This document shows, piece by piece, positions 6,173-12,028 of a stretch of 12,028 bases of DNA. The notes beneath the pieces are model-generated. The model was not told the origin of the DNA, searched no databases, and worked only from the letters and a program-made list of their open reading frames with translations. The DNA comes from an uncultured Oscillospiraceae bacterium (GTDB taxonomy: Bacteria > Bacillota > Clostridia > Oscillospirales > Oscillospiraceae), in NCBI GenBank assembly GCA_900754515.1, contig CAAEDD010000030.1, positions 1-12,028 on the forward strand, given 5' to 3'. Position 1 is the first letter of the stretch; every line of letters begins with the position of its first letter. The translations under genes were made by a program, and so were the position numbers.

Positions 6173-6561
6173 GTTCGGAAACGGGAAGAGACTGGGAGAA
6201 CATTAAACAGGAGTACATAAATTCATCCGTCAGCCTGAGAGCTCTGGCGGCAGGAGAGGGCATAAGCCTCAGCACCCTGGAGAAGAGGGCCGGGAGAGAG
6301 GGCTGGTCACAATGCCGGAAGCAGAGGCAGCTGGAACAGAACTCCGTGAGGCTGGAACAGGTGACGGACAAGCTGCTGAAAAAAATTTCGGAGGTAATAG
6401 ACAACGGGGAAGAGCTGGATGCCAGAGACTACAAGGCTCTGACCTCGGCACTTAAGGAGCTTGGGGAGGTTAAGGAACAGCTTTGCTCCGAGAGAACGAA
6501 AGGCCGCAGAGAACCGCTGGAGGTACGGCTCTCCGGAGAGCTGGAGGAACTCAGCGGATGA
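6169..6561 (+). CDS. terS: Terminase small subunit
   Basis: A 130-residue probable small terminase, the DNA-recognition subunit that brings the phage genome to the large terminase. Residues about 12-48 (KQEYINSSVSLRALAAGEGI then STLEKRAGREGWSQ) form the homeodomain-like helix-turn-helix with the closing GW typical of TerS proteins in Gram-positive phages. The rest (50-125) is a charged helical, oligomerisation-type region including LDARDYKALTSALKELGEVKEQL. Start is the ATG within ATGA shared with the preceding stop. The large terminase gene begins 14 bases after its end. Identification relies on the HTH, size and position directly before TerL. Confidence 0.85.
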   Translation: MSSETGRDWENIKQEYINSSVSLRALAAGEGISLSTLEKRAGREGWSQCRKQRQLEQNSVRLEQVTDKLLKKISEVIDNGEELDARDYKALTSALKELGEVKEQLCSERTKGRREPLEVRLSGELEELSG

Positions 6562-6574
6562 GGCGGTGGGAGAA

Positions 6575-8011
6575 ATGGCCCAGCTTGTAATACCAATGCC
6601 CAGCGACAAGCAAAGACAGTTCATGACAGACCGGCACAAGTATGTGGGCTATGGCGGGGCAAGAGGCGGAGGCAAGAGCTGGGCGGTGCGCATAAAGGCT
6701 GTTCTGCTGTGCCTTAGATACCCCGGAATAAAGGTGATGATAATTCGAAAGACTTACCGGGAACTGAGGGAAAATCATATCCTCCCTCTATGCCAGCTGC
6801 TCCACTGCCTGGGGGACAAGGAGGAGAGAATTGCCCAATACTCCGACAGCCGCAAGGAAATACTTTTTCCCAACGGCAGCAGGATACTCTTCCGCTACTG
6901 CGACAGCGACCGGGACAGCCTGCGCTTTCAGGGCACGGAGGTGGACGTGCTGTTTGTGGATGAGGCAACCCAGCAGAGTGAGGAAAAGATGGACAGGCTG
7001 AAGGCATGTGTCCGGGGTGTGAACGACTTTCCAAAGCGCATCTACTACACCTGTAACCCGGGAGGCGAGGGCCACGGCTGGGTAAAGCGTCTGTTCATAG
7101 ACAAAAGGTACAGGGACAATGAAAGGGCGGAGGAGCACAGCTTTATCCAGGCTCTGGTGACAGACAACAGGGCTTTGATGGAGGCGGACCCGGAGTATAT
7201 AAGACAGCTGGAGGCCTTGCCTCCCAAGCTGAGAGAAGCCTGGCTCCACGGCAACTGGGACATCTTCGAGGGGCAGTTCTTCGAGGACTTTCGCACCGAG
7301 CCGGACATGAAGGCTGCAGCGCAGGCAGGTTGCAGGCTCACTGCAGAGGAGCTTAAAGAGCAGCACCGCTGGGTGCATGTAATCGAGCCCTTTGACATTT
7401 CCACCGGGAGCAGACGGGGATGGCGGCTGATGCGTTCCTATGATTTCGGCTACGGAAAGCCCTTCTCCTGCGCCTGGTGGGCCATAGATTACGACGGGGT
7501 ACTATACAGAATTCTGGAGCTATACGGCTGCGGCGACAGCCCCAATGAGGGTATACGCTGGACTCCGGACCAGCAGTTTCGCGAGATCGCCAGGATAGAA
7601 CGGGAACATCCCTGGCTGCGGGGAAGGTATATCGAGGGAGTGGCCGACCCGGCCATATGGGATGCCAGCCGGGGAGAGAGTATTGCCGACACGGCGGCAA
7701 AATACGGGTTGGTATTTATCCCCGGGGACAACCAGAGGATACCCGGCTGGATGCAGTGCCACTACCGTTTGCAGTTTGACAGAGAGGGCTACAGCCGGAT
7801 GTATGTGTTTTCAAACTGCAAAGCCTTTATACGCACGATACCTTTAATGATGTACCACAAGCATAGACCGGAGGATCTGAACTCGGAACTGGAGGACCAT
7901 GTGGCCGACGAGTGGAGATACCTGTGTATGTCATGCCCGGTGGCACCCCTGCGGCCGATAGTTGAAAAGAGCTACATGAACGACCCTCTGAACCAGTTTA
8001 AAAAGAACTGA
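6575..8011 (+). CDS. terL: Terminase large subunit
   Basis: The large terminase (478 residues) is the packaging motor and headful/cos nuclease. The ATPase domain has a Walker A GGARGGGKS (residues 27-35), Walker B VDVLFVDE (123-130, catalytic Glu130) and coupling motif TCNPGG (159-164). The C-terminal RNase H-like nuclease has acidic residues in RSYDFGYGKP (Asp290), GVADPAIWD (Asp358) and EDHVADEWRY (Asp441 or Asp446), matching the usual three metal-binding positions. The ATG at 6575 is preferred: AGGCGGTG is 6 bases upstream and the protein starts MAQLVIPMPSDKQ close to Walker A. The open frame continues upstream to 6461, but that overlaps TerS by 100 bases. All key residues look intact. The next gene, portal, starts 26 bases later. 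Confidence 0.95.
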   Translation: MAQLVIPMPSDKQRQFMTDRHKYVGYGGARGGGKSWAVRIKAVLLCLRYPGIKVMIIRKTYRELRENHILPLCQLLHCLGDKEERIAQYSDSRKEILFPNGSRILFRYCDSDRDSLRFQGTEVDVLFVDEATQQSEEKMDRLKACVRGVNDFPKRIYYTCNPGGEGHGWVKRLFIDKRYRDNERAEEHSFIQALVTDNRALMEADPEYIRQLEALPPKLREAWLHGNWDIFEGQFFEDFRTEPDMKAAAQAGCRLTAEELKEQHRWVHVIEPFDISTGSRRGWRLMRSYDFGYGKPFSCAWWAIDYDGVLYRILELYGCGDSPNEGIRWTPDQQFREIARIEREHPWLRGRYIEGVADPAIWDASRGESIADTAAKYGLVFIPGDNQRIPGWMQCHYRLQFDREGYSRMYVFSNCKAFIRTIPLMMYHKHRPEDLNSELEDHVADEWRYLCMSCPVAPLRPIVEKSYMNDPLNQFKKN

Positions 8012-8036
8012 GAGAGGGAAGAAAAGGAGCAAAAGA

Positions 8037-9923
8037 ATGGACAATGAGATGAAGCTGCCGGTGGACGGCGGGAGATTGCGGGAGTTCACCGGAATACTGC
8101 AGAAATACAAGGCGGGCAAGCACAGCGTGGAGAGACGCACCATAGCGGCGGAAAACTGGTGGAAGCTGAGAAATCAGGCGGAGGAGAGAAAAACCAGCGA
8201 TGGACTCAGCGGCTTTCAGGCTGTATCCGGCTGGCTGCATAATGTGATAGTTTCCAAGCATGCAGACGCTATGGAGGCTTACCCGGAGCCCAGCATACTG
8301 CCAAGAGAGGCGGGAGACAGGCAGGAGGCCAGTGTGCTGAGTAAGATAATACCTGTGATCCTGGAGCAAAATGAATTTGAAAAAACTTATTCCGATGCCA
8401 TGTGGCAAAAGCTGAAGACCGGAACCGGGGTCTATAAGGTCTATTGGGACCCGGAGAAACTGGGGGGACTGGGGGACATTGCCATTGAGCGGGTGGATCT
8501 GCTGAACCTCTTTTGGGAGCCGGGGGCGGCGGATATTCAGGACAGTCCATATTTCTTCCACACCCGGCTTGAAAATAACGAGGAGCTGGAAAGCCGGCAT
8601 CCTCAACTGAAAGGAAAACTGAAGCATACGGGATTCCTCGCCTCCCGATTTCTCTACGACGACGCGGTGTCCACGGAGGGAAAGTCCACAGTGGTGGATG
8701 TGTACTACCGGAGAAAAGAAGAGGGCAGGACGGTTCTCCACTACTGCAAGTATGTAGGGGACACGGTGCTCTATTCCACGGAAAACATGAGGATGCTGAG
8801 GCAGGGCGGTCCAGCCGGGGAAGAGTGGGAAAAGGAGGAACTATTTGCCGGGACGGAGGAGAGCGGAGGCCTCTACGAGCACGGACTTTACCCTTTTGTG
8901 TTTGACAGCCTGTTCCCCATCGAGGGCAGCCCCTGCGGCTACGGTTTTATTGACCTGTGCCAGAACAGCCAGACCCAGATAGACATGATGCAGACAGCTT
9001 TCATAAAAAATACCATGGTGGGTTCTGTACCGAGATATTTCCAGAGAGTGGACGGGGCAATAAATGAGGAGGAGTTTCTGGATCTGAACAATCCCATAAT
9101 CCATGTCAGCGGCAACCTTGGTCAGGACAGCCTGCGCACCGTGGATTACCGTCCTCTCAGCGGCAACTACATAGACATGCGCACCAGCGTCATTAACGAG
9201 CTGAGGGAGACTTCCGGCAACACTGAGACCTCCGTGGGCCTGGTAAGCTCCGGGGTTACGGCGGCCTCTGCCATAGCTGCACTTCAGGAGGCCAGCGGCA
9301 AGGGCAGCAGGGACGCCACCAGAGCCAGCTATCGGGCTTACGGGAAGATAATATCTCTATGTATAGAACTTATCCGTCAGTTCTATGAGCTGCCCCGCCA
9401 GTTCCGTATCACCGGAAATCTGGGTGTGGAAAAGTTTATCGCCTACAGCAACCGGGGGCTGCTGCCCCAGAGCCAGAGCTTTCAGGGGATTGAGATGGGA
9501 ATGCGTCTGCCGGTATTTGACATAAAGGTGATACCACAGAAGAGCAGCTCCTACACCCGACTGAGTCAAAACGAGCTGGCGCTGCAGTTTTATCAGCTGG
9601 GCTTCTTTGCCCCGGCCCAGGCCGATCAGGCCCTGGCCTGCATGAGCATGATGGAGTTTGAGGGCAAGGACGAGCTGATGCAGAGAATATGCGCAAACGG
9701 CACAATGCAGCAGAAACTGTCCATGTTCCAGCAGTACGCCCTGGCAATGACGGAGAAATATGAGCCGGACAGAGCGGCAAAACTTATGAGCAGTATTACC
9801 GGAGACGCGGGAATCGTGAGCCGGAGCAGAGCTAAACTGAAAGAGAGCGGCACCGGGGAGGACAGCCGGGTGGCTCAGGCACGGCGCAAGGCTCAGAGCG
9901 TGGCCCAGCCGGGAGGGCGCTGA
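8037..9923 (+). CDS. Portal protein, P22 gp1-like
   Basis: A 628-residue portal protein, the dodecameric ring at the head vertex through which DNA enters and leaves and to which TerL docks. It begins after AAAAGGAG (8022-8029). The early block YKAGKHSVERRTIAAENWWKL is typical of P22-type portals in Firmicute phages. Other expected parts are the wing and stem: WQKLKTGTGVYKVYWDP (about 123-139), SLFPIEGSPCGYGFIDLCQN (about 296-315) and a helical crown region ETSVGLVSSGVTAASAIAAL (about 397-416). The last 30 residues are basic and Ala/Gln-rich. It lies between TerL and the protease as in standard head modules. The P22-like class is inferred from remembered family features and length; a portal role is strongly supported by position. 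Confidence 0.85.
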   Translation: MDNEMKLPVDGGRLREFTGILQKYKAGKHSVERRTIAAENWWKLRNQAEERKTSDGLSGFQAVSGWLHNVIVSKHADAMEAYPEPSILPREAGDRQEASVLSKIIPVILEQNEFEKTYSDAMWQKLKTGTGVYKVYWDPEKLGGLGDIAIERVDLLNLFWEPGAADIQDSPYFFHTRLENNEELESRHPQLKGKLKHTGFLASRFLYDDAVSTEGKSTVVDVYYRRKEEGRTVLHYCKYVGDTVLYSTENMRMLRQGGPAGEEWEKEELFAGTEESGGLYEHGLYPFVFDSLFPIEGSPCGYGFIDLCQNSQTQIDMMQTAFIKNTMVGSVPRYFQRVDGAINEEEFLDLNNPIIHVSGNLGQDSLRTVDYRPLSGNYIDMRTSVINELRETSGNTETSVGLVSSGVTAASAIAALQEASGKGSRDATRASYRAYGKIISLCIELIRQFYELPRQFRITGNLGVEKFIAYSNRGLLPQSQSFQGIEMGMRLPVFDIKVIPQKSSSYTRLSQNELALQFYQLGFFAPAQADQALACMSMMEFEGKDELMQRICANGTMQQKLSMFQQYALAMTEKYEPDRAAKLMSSITGDAGIVSRSRAKLKESGTGEDSRVAQARRKAQSVAQPGGR

Positions 9924-9924
9924 A

Positions 9925-10242
9925 ATGACCAGGGTGAGCTATGACCGGGTGGGGCTTAGAATGAAAATAGCCGGTCATGCAAACTACGGAGAATACGGCA
10001 GGGATATAGTCTGCGCGGCGGAGAGCATACTGATGCTGACCTTGGCCAGACAGCTGGAGGAGCTGGAGGGCCTGGAGAGACTGAGTATCATCAAAAGACC
10101 GGGACAGGCCGATATAAGCTGCTGCCCCCGACGGGAGCGGACACTCCGGTGCAGAGACATTTTTGAGACCATATTCCTGGGCTACCAGATATTGGAGAGC
10201 ATGTACCCGGAATATGTGGAAACTGAAATACTGACGCAGTAG
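9925..10242 (+). CDS. Prp-like cysteine protease, probable phage head-maturation protease
   Basis: A 105-residue homologue of Prp (YsxB, DUF464), the Firmicute cysteine protease that removes the N-terminal extension of ribosomal protein L27. The signature IAGHANYGEYGRDIVCAAES has the catalytic His18 and Cys30, 12 residues apart as in S. aureus Prp (His22/Cys34), with the GHA..GEYG.DIVCA context kept. The C-terminal ILESMYPEYVETEIL also matches the family end. The chromosomal prp gene normally sits between rplU and rpmA; here it is instead wedged between portal and scaffold, the slot of a phage prohead protease. GGGAGG lies 8 bases before the ATG, and the portal stop is one base away. Two downstream proteins carry Prp-type cleavage motifs, so it most likely matures scaffold and capsid. 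Activity is inferred. Confidence 0.87.
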   Translation: MTRVSYDRVGLRMKIAGHANYGEYGRDIVCAAESILMLTLARQLEELEGLERLSIIKRPGQADISCCPRRERTLRCRDIFETIFLGYQILESMYPEYVETEILTQ

Positions 10243-10256
10243 GAGAGGTGGAGACA

Positions 10257-11099
10257 TTGGCACAGTTGGAAACCAAGGAGAAAGAGAAGTCGGCAGAGCT
10301 CAACGCTCAAGAGGCGGAAAAGCCCAAGGTGAGTATTGGACAGAGCACCCGGGCCCAGGAGACAAGTGTGGATTACCGCAACACTATGGATACTCTCAAG
10401 GAGAGCGAGTACAGTCTGCCGGAATACACCAGCAGCTATGACGAGCAGATATCCCAGATATATAACAAAATAGTAAGCCGGGAACCCTTCAGGTATGACC
10501 CCATGTCCGACAGCCTTTACGGACATTATAGGGAGCAGTACACCCAGCTGGGGAGACAGGCTATGAGAGACAGTATGGGACAGGCTGCGGCTCTCACAGG
10601 GGGCTATGGCAGCAGCTATGCCCAGCAGGTTGGACAACAGGAATACGACAGTTATTTGCAGAGACTGGGAGAAGTACTGCCGGAGCTGTACTCTGCGGCC
10701 TACCAGAGATACAGGGATCAAGGGCAGTCTATGGAGGAAGAGTATCAGAGGCTGCTGGCCATGGAGCAGACGGAGTATGGCAGGTACAGAGACAAGGTAG
10801 ACGACCTGAAGTATCAGCAGGGCATGGAGACGGAGACGGCCACCGCAGAGCAGGAGAGGAAGGACAAAAACTATGACAGGCTGGTGGAACTCATCACCAA
10901 GATCGGATATACTCCCAGCGCCCAGGAGCTGGAAAACAGCGGAATGACCCAGGAACAAGCCGACGCCTATCTGAAAAAATACGGAGGGGGAGGGGGCAGC
11001 AGTTCCTTCGGTCCAAGCAACACCTATCTGGCCTATTACTACGGCAACAAGACCAACGGCAGCAGCAAAGCTCAGTCCAAGCTGAACGCCAACAAGTGA
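10257..11099 (+). CDS. Phage structural protein of unrecognised role
   Basis: A 280-residue hydrophilic, mostly helical protein. TTG 10257 is chosen because AGGTGG is 5 bases upstream; a GTG at 10248 is in frame but only two bases from AGGAG. The N-terminal 25 residues are Lys/Glu-rich. The central region (about 85-195) is full of Tyr and Gln, with the block QAAALTGGYGSSYAQQVGQQ followed by YDSYLQRLGEVLPELYSAAY. Near the C terminus GYTPSAQELENSGMTQEQA and a glycine run (GGGGG) lead to a flexible tail. I have a recollection of similar TGGYGSSYA proteins in gut Firmicute phages but know no function. The place between protease and scaffold suggests a virion, head-internal or injection protein. 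No Prp-type cleavage site is seen in it. Confidence 0.7.
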   Translation: MAQLETKEKEKSAELNAQEAEKPKVSIGQSTRAQETSVDYRNTMDTLKESEYSLPEYTSSYDEQISQIYNKIVSREPFRYDPMSDSLYGHYREQYTQLGRQAMRDSMGQAAALTGGYGSSYAQQVGQQEYDSYLQRLGEVLPELYSAAYQRYRDQGQSMEEEYQRLLAMEQTEYGRYRDKVDDLKYQQGMETETATAEQERKDKNYDRLVELITKIGYTPSAQELENSGMTQEQADAYLKKYGGGGGSSSFGPSNTYLAYYYGNKTNGSSKAQSKLNANK

Positions 11100-11115
11100 T
11101 AAAAATGCCCTTAAT

Positions 11116-11129
11116 ATGCGGCAACGCAT
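11116..11129 (+). other. Small GNRA-loop hairpin before the scaffold gene
   Basis: ATGCG (11116-11120), loop GCAA, then CGCAT (11125-11129) form a 5-bp stem in the 56-base gap between the structural and scaffold genes, upstream of the GGAGG site at 11145-11149. There is no T-run, so it is not a terminator; it may be an mRNA-processing or stabilising element. Confidence 0.35.
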
Positions 11130-11155
11130 TTATATAAGGAGAATGGAGGCATCCC

Positions 11156-11923
11156 ATGCACAATGAAAATGCGCTGCCCCTGCAGATCTTTGCTAAGGAG
11201 ACTCAGGGGGAGCAGGCGGGCGTAAGCACTGCCGACGCCGGGCAGAGGGAAGAAAAGACGGAAAATCAGGAAAACGGCAGAAAAAGCTGGGAGGAAATCC
11301 TGGAGGACCCGGAATACCGGAGCGAATATGACCGGCAGGTCCAGAGTATTGTGAAGAAAAGACTCAGGGACCGGCAGGGAAATGAGGAGAGGCTCAAAAG
11401 GCTGGCCGCAGCTATGGATGAAATAGGCCGCAGCTTCGGTATGGACAGGCGGCATGGGCAGGAGCTGGATACCGGACAGCTGGTGGAGAAGATACGCAGG
11501 GAAAGGCAGGAGAAGCTGAAAAGTGAGTATGGCCGGGCAGCTCAGGCCAAGGCTCAGCTGGGCAGTCTCAAGCGACAGGCAGAAGAGCTGAGCAGATCTG
11601 TGCCGGATTTTGATTTAGGCAGGGAAATGGAGAACCCGGACTTTTTAAAACTCACAGCTCCCCACACGGGGCTGAGCCTTGAAGAAGCCTACTATGCTCT
11701 GCACCACCGGGAGATAGGGGAGAAAATGGCCAGGGCCGGCGCCCTTTCGGCTGCCAGGGCCGTCAGCTCCGGCGCTGCCAGGCCCAGAGAGCTACGGGGC
11801 GGACAGGCTGCCATTAACGCTACCGGAGATCCCAGACAGATGTCCAGGCAGGAGAGAGAGGCGCTGAAAAAGCGCATCTACCAGGCCAGCGCCCAGGGGA
11901 AAAAACTGCCCTACGGTTCATGA
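11156..11923 (+). CDS. Capsid scaffold-like protein with an N-terminal Prp cleavage motif
   Basis: A 255-residue, very charged, helical protein directly before the capsid gene, fitting a scaffolding protein that templates prohead assembly and is then removed. It starts MHNENALPLQIFAKETQ. LPLQIFA (residues 7-13) closely resembles the L27/80alpha-scaffold site for Prp, with the predicted cut between Phe12 and Ala13. A disordered acidic stretch (14-45), a segment WEEILEDPEYRSEYDRQVQS typical of phage scaffolds (about 44-63), a long coiled-coil region (about 110-145), and a basic C-terminal tail (RQEREALKKRIYQ then KKLPYGS) that would contact the capsid shell follow. GGAGG is 6 bases before the ATG. 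Identity is by composition, position and motif rather than strong sequence hallmarks. Confidence 0.8.
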   Translation: MHNENALPLQIFAKETQGEQAGVSTADAGQREEKTENQENGRKSWEEILEDPEYRSEYDRQVQSIVKKRLRDRQGNEERLKRLAAAMDEIGRSFGMDRRHGQELDTGQLVEKIRRERQEKLKSEYGRAAQAKAQLGSLKRQAEELSRSVPDFDLGREMENPDFLKLTAPHTGLSLEEAYYALHHREIGEKMARAGALSAARAVSSGAARPRELRGGQAAINATGDPRQMSRQEREALKKRIYQASAQGKKLPYGS

Positions 11924-11944
11924 AAAAAAGGAGAGGATGAGACA

Positions 11945-12028
11945 ATGGAGACTATTTCTAAAATTAATTTGCAGTTCTTTGCCGACGGGGGGACCCTGGT
12001 AAACGGCACGGAGGGCTATGTAAACGCA
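11945..12028 (+). CDS. Major capsid protein, N-terminal fragment (continues beyond window)
   Basis: Only the first 28 residues are in the window: METISKINLQFFADGGTLVN then GTEGYVNA. AAGGAGAGG (11928-11936) precedes the ATG by 8 bases. INLQFFA (residues 7-13) is almost the L27 Prp site, with the predicted cut after Phe12, the same position as in the scaffold-like protein. The following VNGTEGYVNA resembles the start of N4-gp56-family major capsid proteins from Firmicute phages, which usually have a GYVNA block before the shell domain. Position after the scaffold gene supports this. The rest of the protein must be read to confirm. Confidence 0.75.
   Translation, partial: METISKINLQFFADGGTLVNGTEGYVNA

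Larger units (their letters stand above)
4880..12028. mobile_element. Prophage, left part (immunity and head-packaging genes), continues past the window
   Basis: From about 4880 all recognisable genes are phage-type: a repressor and ImmA-like pair on the minus strand, then a rightward run of two small proteins, TerS, TerL, portal, Prp-like protease, a structural protein, scaffold and the start of the capsid. Genes are almost contiguous. The left boundary must lie between the end of the metallopeptidase gene and the thrC promoter (4841-4879) or close by. No integrase, tRNA or recognisable attachment repeat is visible here, so the exact edge is uncertain and att sites cannot be named. Tail, lysis, replication and integration genes are not in the window. 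Confidence 0.85.

Noticed and set aside
6461..6574. Upstream extension of the large terminase frame
   Set aside because: It would overlap the small terminase by 100 bases and lacks a ribosome site; ATG 6575 places Walker A at the usual distance.
7998..8741. A 247-codon minus-strand open frame
   Set aside because: It is antisense to the portal gene, with no recognisable domain or ribosome site.
10182..11129. A 315-codon minus-strand open frame rich in Leu and Val, looking like a membrane protein
   Set aside because: It is the complement of Gln/Glu-rich codons of the structural gene at 10257-11099, has no ribosome site, and runs against the operon.
1..12028. tRNA genes, rRNA, CRISPR arrays or insertion sequences
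   Set aside because: No cloverleaf, regularly spaced repeat array or transposase-like frame was seen by eye in either strand.

Overview
The window looks like a chromosome segment of a Gram-positive Clostridia-type bacterium (probably an Oscillospirales or Lachnospiraceae-like gut Firmicute) carrying the left end of a prophage. The reasons are strong AGGAGG-type ribosome sites, a SpoVB/MOP-type flippase, a yybP-ykoY manganese riboswitch and the phage families present. This is inference from gene content, not a database match.

Host part, about 1-4840. A partial oligosaccharide flippase (minus strand, 1-459) is divergent from a cytidylate kinase-like protein (613-1212). Next comes a metal-sensing leader with its own promoter and an 18-bp terminator (about 1209-1369), controlling a Na+/Ca2+-exchanger-type cation antiporter (1410-2351) that is probably a Mn2+ exporter. 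A bidirectional terminator (2374-2409) separates it from the convergent threonine operon, thrC then thrB (minus strand, 4766 to 2428). The two thr genes overlap by 13 bases and are read from a strong promoter at 4812-4840.

Prometheus-like early genes are absent; the prophage part runs from about 4880 to the window end. A minus-strand immunity pair comes first: an XRE repressor (5217-5576) overlapping an ImmA/IrrE-like HELGH metallopeptidase (4880-5230). A 215-base AT-rich control region (5601-5814) follows, with three copies of the 10-mer AATCTTAAAA, one overlapping the -10 of a rightward promoter (5741-5769). Rightward genes are a 39-residue small protein, a Cys-rich 83-residue protein, small and large terminase, a P22-type portal, a Prp-like cysteine protease, a 280-residue structural protein of unrecognised role, a scaffold-like protein and the first 28 codons of the probable major capsid protein. 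They form one tightly packed head-assembly operon.

Most notable point: Prp is the host protease that trims ribosomal protein L27 at an N-terminal LNLQFF|A motif, and staphylococcal phage 80alpha borrows it to mature its scaffold and capsid. Here the phage carries its own Prp homologue with the catalytic His and Cys in place. The scaffold-like and capsid-like proteins both begin with a Prp-type site (LPLQIF|A and INLQFF|A), each with the predicted cut after residue 12. The window therefore seems to hold a self-contained, ribosome-mimicking head-maturation module.
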